A DNA stretch of 36,997 bases, from positions 1 to 36,997 of the forward strand of contig DAOWCY010000054.1 in the NCBI GenBank assembly GCA_030639305.1, written 5' to 3'. Below, one piece after another: positions 24,631-31,745 of the stretch. How positions within the stretch are numbered: position 1 is the first letter of the stretch; each line of letters opens with the position of its first letter. The position numbers and the translations under genes are program-made. The notes under the pieces are model-generated. The model saw nothing but the letters and a program-made list of their open reading frames with translations. It was not told the DNA's origin and did no database searches. Origin of the DNA: JAGLQA01 sp023135565 (GTDB taxonomy: Bacteria; Acidobacteriota; Aminicenantia; UBA2199).

Positions 24631-27600
24631 TTATTCGAATACGTCCTCTAAATCCTCAAGTGATAGGTCTTTATAATCGAAATCACTGGGGGTCGACTCT
24701 TTCTCTTCCCTGCCTACGCAAAAAGAGATAATGCCTGTCAGCGCCTTTTTATAATTGTCCATTAACTTTTTTAGGGTTTCCTCTTTGAACTGCTCCCTGC
24801 TGTAAGAAAGTGAGAGACGCAGCCGCCTGGCGGCTATCATCCCGTTGATATCCAGTAGGAGCTCCCTTTCACCCACCGGCCCCCGGTTCCTGCCGCTGGA
24901 TTCCTCCGCAAAACCGAAAGATTTCTGCTCCACGTCGGCATCGAATTGACCCAAATAATTAAACCCGATGCCGGGTTTAAGTTTGAATTCTATCTCTTTT
25001 TTGTTTTCCGCGCCGGTCATATACTTCAATAAGCCGTAACCTACGCCGCGGGTCGGCACCCGGTGCAAACTCTCTTTTACTTCTTTTATGTGACGGGAAA
25101 GACTTTCCGCCGCTGTTTCACCGGCCTTTGCAGGCACTGCGATGATTACCGGGTAGACGCAGGTAAACCAACCTATCGTGCGATTTACATCCATGTCCTT
25201 AAGAAAACCTTCCCGGCCGTGACCTTCTAAGGAAACCGGGAAGCGATCTTTACCGAAGCTCTCCCGCAGACCTAAACCTAAGGCGGTTAACAGTATATCG
25301 TTAATTTCCGTGCCAAATGCCCGGTTCACTTCGGTTAACAACTGCTCCGTCTCCTCTTCGTTCAGGCGAAAACTTAACTGGGCGCTGTCATTTCTAAAAT
25401 TACTGCCGTCGAAATCTGTTTCTATTTGCTCCGCTTCAGCGGCATCTATTTTTGCCCAATAGGATTCCTGTTCGGCTAAGAAAGCTTTACTGCCGGCATA
25501 TTGTCTCAAGCGACCGGCCCAATACTGGAAAGAATCGGTTTTTAGGGGCAAAGCAAAAGGTTTGCCGTCTCGATACTGCCGGTACAGGGTTTCTATGTCT
25601 TCAAAAAGTATGCGCCAGGAAATGCCGTCTACCAACAGGTGGTGGATCACGATCAATAAACGGTCGCCATCATCCATATGGAACAAACCGAGTTTCATTA
25701 ACGGCCCTTCTTCCAGGTCGATACCGGCCTGGATTTCGTTCACTCTTACCTGCAGCTCTTCGAGGGCTGCCTTCCTGTCTCTTTTGCCGCGGAAATCTTC
25801 TACATAGAGCGCCAGGGGAAAATCGAGGTCGTTGTTTTCCTGGATAACTCTGCCGTTTTCCTCTCGAAAAGTGATACGCAGGGCGTCATGATGCTCCTGG
25901 ATCTTAGCAAACACTCCTCTAACCGCTTCTTCTACAAAGCCTTCTTTCGAATAGAGCATTACTGCCTGGTTATAATGGTGCTTGTCTGTCATATTCTCCT
26001 GGAAAAACCACTCCTGCACGGGAGTCAAGGGCAATTCGCCGGTTATGGGTTCCTGGTCTATTTTCCGCTCTAAAGGTTTGACCTGCGTACCCAACTGCCT
26101 GATGGTGGGATTGGCAAAAAGGTCGCCGCTCTCTAATTTCATGCCGTGCTTGCGTAGTTTGGCCGATATCTGGATCACTTTTATCGAATCGCCGCCGATT
26201 TCGAAAAAGTTGTTGTCTATACCGATTTTCTCATGGCCTATGCCCAAAACCTCGGACCAGATCCCGGCCAGGGTCTCTTCGACTTCGTTGGTAGGCGCGG
26301 CATATTCGCTGACGTTTTCCCCGAAGCCGGGTTCAGGGAGTTCGCCGCGGTCTATTTTGCCGCTGGGATTTAGAGGTAACTTATCCAATTGTACAAATTG
26401 AGCGGGCACCATATAGTCAGGCAGGCTTTCAGATAAAAACCGGCGTAGATCGCTGCTTTCCGGGGCTTCGCCGGATGGCTCCGCCAATGTGTAATAGGCA
26501 CAAAGATATTTATCGCCTTTTTCATCCAACCGATCGATGACCACCGCTTCTTTGATTTCTTTATACTTCGATAACCGGCTCTCGATCTCGCCTAACTCTA
26601 TCCTGAAACCTCTTATCTTAACCTGGTGGTCTATCCTACCCAAAAATTCCACTTTGCCTTCGGGCAGCCAGCGGGCCAGGTCGCCCGTTCTATAAAGAGT
26701 GAGGGGTGATTGCTGAGGAGTGATCGATGAGGATTGAGCGGTGTGGTTCTCAGAGGGCGGGTGTGCCGCACCCTGGCCGATATTGTATGTTTTTTTGCCT
26801 CCGGCGGACAGGGGGCTTTTTTGAAAAATCGCCCCCTGCACCCCCAAAAAACTTTTGTTTAATTGGGTTGTTATGAATTTTTCCGCGGTGAGTTCGGGGC
26901 GGTTCAGGTAGCCCCTGGACACCCCGGCTCCGGCAATACACAATTCACCGGTGACACCGATAGGCGCAAGATTTAAATCCTTATCCAGGATAAACACGGA
27001 GGTATTGGCAATGGGCTTGCCCAGGGTCACTTTACCCGCTGAACAAGCATCGGTCAGGGCTTCGATGGTGGTTTCAGTGGGGCCGTAATGATTATATACA
27101 TCGTATCCCCTGTCCATTAGCCGGTCCTTTACCGCCTGTTCAAGCTTCTCCGCCCCGGATATAACCGTTCGCACACCGGGCAATTTCTCACTGCCGCCCA
27201 GCAGCTCTTTCAATACACCGGGGAGAAAATTAATCACATTGATTTTATTTTGCTCAATAAAGGCCCTGAATTCTTCCCGGTCGGCGACGATACCGCCGTC
27301 TTCGGGCATATAAAGGGTGGCTCCATTCATGAGGGTGGCAAAGATCTGCTCTACACTGGGATCGAAAGTGTAATTGGTCAGTTGGGCAACGCGGACGTCC
27401 TCTTTAATATCATACCGGCGGGCAAACCAGAGCAGGGTATTGAGCACATTCCTATGCTCCACCATGACGCCTTTGGGTTTGCCGGTGGATCCGGATGTGA
27501 AAATCACATAGGCAGGGTCGCCGGGAGCGCTTATGGGTTCCGGGTCGGCTGCGTCCACCGGGGACAGGTCATCGCTCAACTCATCCAACAGGATTATTTC

Positions 27601-30348
27601 CCTGGCAAATCCACTGCCGTTCTCACTGGCGCGGGGTACGAAACCGATGCCGTTTATTTCCCGTAAGGTCTTTTCAGCGGGCAGTTTGCCGTTATTTTCC
27701 AGGATCTTTCCTATGATTTCACAGAAAACGGTTTCGCCTTCGCTTTTTACCAGCAGGTCGATATTCCGGTCCTGCAAAAGGGCATCGTAATTGCGGGTGG
27801 CATAAGGACCTCCGGCGATGATGGGGACGTCGATTCCCCATTGGCGCATGGCCTGGATGGTCTTATGGAAAAAATCCCGGTAAAAGGTCAACGCTCGCAC
27901 GCCGATGACCTGGGGATCGAATTCGGCCAACATCTTTTTTAACTCATCGTAACTGTCGAAATCGATACGGGATTTTACTATTTTGGTGTCTACTTTGTCG
28001 CCTAACTGCTCTTTCAGGTAGGTCATTACATATATGCCGCCCAGGGGTGGTTCCACTACATCGTAAAGCATGTCCGGGTGACTGCTGAAATATTGGGACA
28101 AATCTAAAAACAAAACCCTTAAGGCGTCCGGGGCTGTTTTCTTAACAGGGAAATACTGCTTGATTTTCCGGTTCAAGCCGGGTACTGTAAAATGGTCATC
28201 CGCTATAAATTCGTCGATTTTTAATTCATCTTCTTTAATGCCTGCCAGTTTCAACAGGTCGTCGACACTTTTGATGTCCGTGGGCAGGTAACTGTCATAC
28301 TTCTGCACGATTTCATCTTCGGTAAAGACTTTAACCTGGTAGGGCAGCACATGCAGCAGCCGCTCTTTATTTAAAAAATATCCGTTCAGAAACTCGGCCC
28401 GGTAGTTCTGGGTGAAACTCTTCTTAAATGGAGAGGTAGGCGATAAATCGTGGAAAGCCAGGTCCTCGGACCGTAAAATGTCTTCATGCAGCACGCCGTG
28501 ACGCACGGCCAGGTCAGCCATCTCGGTGTCAGGGTACACTTTTAACATGAAAAGATAAGGAAAATGCAGCCATTTCAAACTCTTGATGAATCCCATGGTT
28601 TCCCCGGCTTCCTCTTCTGTTTCTGTGGGGAACCCGTGCATGGCGAAAAGCTCCAATACCACTTGAGGATACTTATTACAAAAATATTCGGCATTCTCCC
28701 GGAATATATCGAGCTTTGAATTCTTATTGATCAACTTTTGCAGCCTGGGCGATGCTGTTTCTAAGGCCAGGGCCGTGCACACCAGACCGGCTTCCACCAG
28801 CAGGTCGATATAGTCTTTGGTCAGCAAATCGCCTCTTAAACCGTTGGGGAAGAACAATTGCACATCCAGTCCTTTCTTAATAACCATTTCAAAGAAGCGA
28901 CTGCTGTTTTCCCGGTTGACGTTGAATATGTCGTCAAAAAAAGAAAAACGGCGCACTCCCATATCGTAATACATTTGCATTTCATCGAAAATTTTCCCGG
29001 CGGAACGGTAGACATGTTTTTTATGCCAGATCTTACTACAATAGGAGCAGTTGTAAGGACAGCCGCGGGCTGTTTGCAGGGAGATCACGTCTTTTACCAT
29101 CACCTGGCCGATATAACGGTTGTACTTCTCTAAATCCACCAGCGAACGGTCGGGGAGGGGTAGGCTGTCCAGGTCTGTAATCTGTTTATTTTTAGGAGTA
29201 TAAACAGGCCGGGCCTGTTTGTCGTTCAACCCCTGCAAAGCGGTAAAAGGATGCTGCTGCATGACACCGCCGCCGGTTATTAGGATTTTGGCATTACAGT
29301 CCTCGAGCATGGTTAAAATCCTATTCTTGGGCATCTGCGGGTCTATGGGCAGGTACGCGCCGCCAGCTTTCAAAACAGCCAGCATCGCCACCACTGCTTC
29401 AATGGAACGCTCCAACATCAAACCCACTATGTCGCATTTTTTTACGCCTTTTTCAACCAAAACCCGGGCCAGCCGGTTGGCTTTTATATTCAAATCTCCA
29501 TAGGTCAAACGCCGGCTGCCGCATACCACTGCCGTGAGCCCGGGATTTTCGGCTGCTTGTTCCTCGAACAACTGCGGGATGGTTTTGTCTAAAGAAAAAG
29601 GAGCTTCGGTTTCATTAAATTTATCCAGGAGTTCTCTCTCTTCAGGCCCGGTTATTTCGACAGCGGATATCTTGCTTTCAAACCTACCGGGCAAATCAGC
29701 GAAAAAAGCGATTAGATTCCGGCAGAAACCGGTTACGGCTGCTTCCGTATATAGGTCCGCTTTATAATCTACCAGCAGTGACGGCTGCTCCTCTTCAGTG
29801 GAAAACGTAAACACCAGGTTGTATTGATTCAGAAGTTTGCTTTTTTCCTGGAGCTTATCGTAGATAAAGGCGGCATTAAAAATTTCTAAGCTGTCCATAT
29901 CCCGGTTGGCAGCCAATTTTTGATACAGGGTACCGAAAGAGTAGTCCACATAATCGAAATCCTGCATTACATCCTCTTTAATACGGTTGATTGTTTCTTT
30001 AAGAGTTAAATCTTTATCTATCCGGGTGCGGCAAAATATCAGGCTGCTTTTCACGCCTTCCTTTTTGGGCGATAATGTGCCCACCAGGATATCGTCTAAG
30101 CCTGTATATTTGTGTAAAGTAATCTTTAAGGCGCTTAATAATAATATGAACACCGCCAGGTGAGAATTGTTTCCTATTTCCAGCAGCTTTGACAGCACAG
30201 GTTTCGCAATTTCAAACCGCAGTTGTTCTTTTCCCGGTTTCCCACCCTTTTCTTCGCCGTACCGCGGTAGAGAGATTTTGGGCAGTGTCCCGGAGAGTTT
30301 ATTGAGCCAGTATATTTCAACAGCTTTTTGTTTATTTTGATCGATCAT
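24631..30348 (-). CDS. NRPS with adenylation domain interrupted by radical SAM and B12-binding domains
   Basis: 1905 residues from the ATG at 30348, chosen for GGAGG upstream. Residues 1-235 resemble only the C-terminal half of a condensation domain; no HHxxxDG is present. The A domain starts near 245, with A2 LKAGGAYLPIDP at 326 and A3 YVIFTSGSTGKPKG only at 947. Between them lie a radical SAM domain (about 395-720; Cys430, Cys434, Cys437 in RGCPYNCSYCSK; HGFPTETEEE) and a cobalamin-binding-like Rossmann domain (about 740-915; EPPLGGIYVMTYLK, IIAGGPYATRN). Motifs A4 to A10 follow intact. The specificity line by eye is D-P-E-N-I-G-H-I-E-K, nearest to lysine/ornithine codes. PCP (GGDSI about 1384), E domain (HHLLVDG about 1564) and a COM-like tail (STPSDFDYKDLSLEDL) complete it. 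It likely loads and epimerises a basic residue; what the radical part modifies is unknown. Confidence 0.93.
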   Translation of the reverse strand: MIDQNKQKAVEIYWLNKLSGTLPKISLPRYGEEKGGKPGKEQLRFEIAKPVLSKLLEIGNNSHLAVFILLLSALKITLHKYTGLDDILVGTLSPKKEGVKSSLIFCRTRIDKDLTLKETINRIKEDVMQDFDYVDYSFGTLYQKLAANRDMDSLEIFNAAFIYDKLQEKSKLLNQYNLVFTFSTEEEQPSLLVDYKADLYTEAAVTGFCRNLIAFFADLPGRFESKISAVEITGPEERELLDKFNETEAPFSLDKTIPQLFEEQAAENPGLTAVVCGSRRLTYGDLNIKANRLARVLVEKGVKKCDIVGLMLERSIEAVVAMLAVLKAGGAYLPIDPQMPKNRILTMLEDCNAKILITGGGVMQQHPFTALQGLNDKQARPVYTPKNKQITDLDSLPLPDRSLVDLEKYNRYIGQVMVKDVISLQTARGCPYNCSYCSKIWHKKHVYRSAGKIFDEMQMYYDMGVRRFSFFDDIFNVNRENSSRFFEMVIKKGLDVQLFFPNGLRGDLLTKDYIDLLVEAGLVCTALALETASPRLQKLINKNSKLDIFRENAEYFCNKYPQVVLELFAMHGFPTETEEEAGETMGFIKSLKWLHFPYLFMLKVYPDTEMADLAVRHGVLHEDILRSEDLAFHDLSPTSPFKKSFTQNYRAEFLNGYFLNKERLLHVLPYQVKVFTEDEIVQKYDSYLPTDIKSVDDLLKLAGIKEDELKIDEFIADDHFTVPGLNRKIKQYFPVKKTAPDALRVLFLDLSQYFSSHPDMLYDVVEPPLGGIYVMTYLKEQLGDKVDTKIVKSRIDFDSYDELKKMLAEFDPQVIGVRALTFYRDFFHKTIQAMRQWGIDVPIIAGGPYATRNYDALLQDRNIDLLVKSEGETVFCEIIGKILENNGKLPAEKTLREINGIGFVPRASENGSGFAREIILLDELSDDLSPVDAADPEPISAPGDPAYVIFTSGSTGKPKGVMVEHRNVLNTLLWFARRYDIKEDVRVAQLTNYTFDPSVEQIFATLMNGATLYMPEDGGIVADREEFRAFIEQNKINVINFLPGVLKELLGGSEKLPGVRTVISGAEKLEQAVKDRLMDRGYDVYNHYGPTETTIEALTDACSAGKVTLGKPIANTSVFILDKDLNLAPIGVTGELCIAGAGVSRGYLNRPELTAEKFITTQLNKSFLGVQGAIFQKSPLSAGGKKTYNIGQGAAHPPSENHTAQSSSITPQQSPLTLYRTGDLARWLPEGKVEFLGRIDHQVKIRGFRIELGEIESRLSKYKEIKEAVVIDRLDEKGDKYLCAYYTLAEPSGEAPESSDLRRFLSESLPDYMVPAQFVQLDKLPLNPSGKIDRGELPEPGFGENVSEYAAPTNEVEETLAGIWSEVLGIGHEKIGIDNNFFEIGGDSIKVIQISAKLRKHGMKLESGDLFANPTIRQLGTQVKPLERKIDQEPITGELPLTPVQEWFFQENMTDKHHYNQAVMLYSKEGFVEEAVRGVFAKIQEHHDALRITFREENGRVIQENNDLDFPLALYVEDFRGKRDRKAALEELQVRVNEIQAGIDLEEGPLMKLGLFHMDDGDRLLIVIHHLLVDGISWRILFEDIETLYRQYRDGKPFALPLKTDSFQYWAGRLRQYAGSKAFLAEQESYWAKIDAAEAEQIETDFDGSNFRNDSAQLSFRLNEEETEQLLTEVNRAFGTEINDILLTALGLGLRESFGKDRFPVSLEGHGREGFLKDMDVNRTIGWFTCVYPVIIAVPAKAGETAAESLSRHIKEVKESLHRVPTRGVGYGLLKYMTGAENKKEIEFKLKPGIGFNYLGQFDADVEQKSFGFAEESSGRNRGPVGERELLLDINGMIAARRLRLSLSYSREQFKEETLKKLMDNYKKALTGIISFCVGREEKESTPSDFDYKDLSLEDLEDVFE
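26809..26838. repeat. Inverted repeat inside coding sequence (A6-A7 linker)
   Basis: CAGGGGGC (26809-26816) and GCCCCCTG (26831-26838) flank an A/T-rich 14-bp spacer. The surrounding 150 bp or so encode an extra linker between A6 and A7 of the interrupted A domain that sister A domains lack. It reads like an extragenic palindromic element that inserted in frame and stayed open. Confidence 0.6.
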
Positions 30349-30444
30349 ATGGACCTCCACTTTTAATTTTTCAATAGCCGGCGCCGGGGTAGTGACATGC
30401 TGCCGCATGCCCCTACCCGGGGCCGCGCTTAAAAAACCTGTTTC

Positions 30445-31482
30445 CTACTTTAGATCGTTAAGATCAACACCTATCTCCTCGGCTAAGCGCTCCAGGAGAC
30501 CGGGGGGCGGATTTAATTCCAGGTCTGCCAACGCTTGTTCCCTGGTCATCTCACCTGCCCTGATAATTGTAGAATACTCATCGTGATAGTGGGTATACTT
30601 TCTCTTGTTTAAATCGCGGTAGGAATTGAGCCAGATCATTTCACAATTGGTGGTGCGGGCGGGGAAACCCTCTTTAAGGGGCTGCCAATCGAACCTGTCG
30701 CGGCATATCTTCTGCAATTCTTCCTTGTCGGTTTTGTAGAACTTGAATACAAAAAAGGGGATGAATAAGAGTTTATCCGGGTTAACCGGTTTCTTTAAAT
30801 CTTCTTTTGAAGTGTAAATTACCTGTTTCTTCAGCATTTCCCACTTTTTGGTGAACTTTTCAAAAAATTCCTGGTCGCCGGTTTCCAGGATCACATTGAT
30901 CATACGGCCATACCAATCCTGTGCTTTGTCTTTGTCGTGCATCATGGCCGCCTGGCCTTTGGAATAACCGTTGATGACCAGCGGGATGTTAAAACTATCC
31001 GCGATTTCCAGGCCATTGAGGTACAGCATGTTGCCGCAGGGGTAGCAGGGACTGACGGTGTAATCGTCGGATTCGTTGAAGTACTTAAACAAAGTCCTCA
31101 TGAACTGCATATCGTTCTTCCAGATGAGCAGGTCAATGTCCAACTCCTTACATAATTTTTCCACGTTGCGGGTGGCTATAGGATCATCCCAACCATGGTC
31201 GCTGTGAAACACCATGGGCTTTAAACCGAGTTTTTCCACGATCCGGATCAGGGTAAAACAACTGTCCACCCCCCCGCTCAAAGGAACCAGGAGGTCGTAC
31301 TTCCGGCCCAGGTTTTTGTACTTCTGCAGGGCTGCGATTACTTCCGCTTCGTTGGCAAAACGGCTGCCTGCTTCAGCTTCTGCTTTGACATCGTATGCAG
31401 TACAAAAATTGCATACGCCATTTTCATCGAACTCGATTCCCGGATAAGTTTCCGGCAAAACGCATCTTGTACAAACTTTCAT
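30445..31482 (-). CDS. PP-loop ATP pyrophosphatase, WbpG/LegG-like amidotransferase family
   Basis: 345 residues from the ATG at 31482, chosen for AGGAGG 8 nt upstream rather than the ATG 33 nt earlier. Near the N-terminus lie two Cys pairs, Cys4/Cys7 and Cys24/Cys27 (CTRCVLPETYPGIEFDENG), typical of sugar amidotransferases related to WbpG/PseA/LegG. The PP-loop SGGVDS (69-74) binds ATP for adenylation of an oxygen-bearing substrate. A later CYPC (Cys146/Cys149) followed by CG...Y..N and a distant Cys280 resembles the Cys set of Fe-S-dependent thiolases such as TtuA. Known relatives use ammonia from a HisH/HisF-like partner, none of which is in the window. Placed between two synthetase genes, it probably tailors the peptide or a precursor by amide, amidine or thioamide formation. 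Family level is firm, reaction is not. Confidence 0.75.
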   Translation of the reverse strand: MKVCTRCVLPETYPGIEFDENGVCNFCTAYDVKAEAEAGSRFANEAEVIAALQKYKNLGRKYDLLVPLSGGVDSCFTLIRIVEKLGLKPMVFHSDHGWDDPIATRNVEKLCKELDIDLLIWKNDMQFMRTLFKYFNESDDYTVSPCYPCGNMLYLNGLEIADSFNIPLVINGYSKGQAAMMHDKDKAQDWYGRMINVILETGDQEFFEKFTKKWEMLKKQVIYTSKEDLKKPVNPDKLLFIPFFVFKFYKTDKEELQKICRDRFDWQPLKEGFPARTTNCEMIWLNSYRDLNKRKYTHYHDEYSTIIRAGEMTREQALADLELNPPPGLLERLAEEIGVDLNDLK

Positions 31483-31614
31483 AGTTTGTCCTCCTATGTT
31501 TGGAATTTTAGACACCTAAAACTCCTCTAACTGCCTTATACTACTGATCAATAAGAATCTTTTTTTTGCGAAGATTTTTTAAAAAGAAACCAACTGTTTC
31601 AGATGTTTCAGGCT

Positions 31615-31629
31615 GCGGATGCCATCCGC
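31615..31629. repeat. Short perfect inverted repeat in the spacer
   Basis: GCGGATG and CATCCGC are complementary around one C. It lies midway between the hybrid synthetase and the PP-loop gene, just after an orphan Shine-Dalgarno-like sequence. It could be an operator or an RNA hairpin. Confidence 0.4.
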
Positions 31630-31695
31630 TTTATGTTAACGCTGCCTCCTTATTTCAACTTAGTCCCCCAGGCTTACAACCCGAAAAATCGAGAA

Positions 31696-31712
31696 CCCCT
31701 TACCTTAAGGGG
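31696..31712 (-). terminator. Hairpin after the hybrid PKS/NRPS gene
   Basis: CCCCTTA, loop CCT, TAAGGGG: a perfect 7-bp stem 33 nt beyond the synthetase stop. On the minus strand it is followed by TTCTCGATTTTTC, moderately T-rich. It may be a partial terminator or attenuator that lowers expression of the downstream genes. Full termination is uncertain because the downstream synthetases appear to belong to the same assembly line. Confidence 0.45.
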
Positions 31713-31745
31713 ACAAGAGAAAATACTAATACGCTATAAAAAAAA

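Noticed and set aside
26750..26941. Minus-strand frame of 63 codons inside the radical SAM NRPS
   Set aside because: It is an out-of-frame reading of the captured palindromic repeat within a long, well-supported synthetase gene.
27500..29350. Assembly chimera as explanation for the interrupted A domain
   Set aside because: The frame is continuous through both junctions, the two A-domain halves complement each other exactly at A2/A3, and linkers are smooth. Not excluded without reads, but not the best reading.
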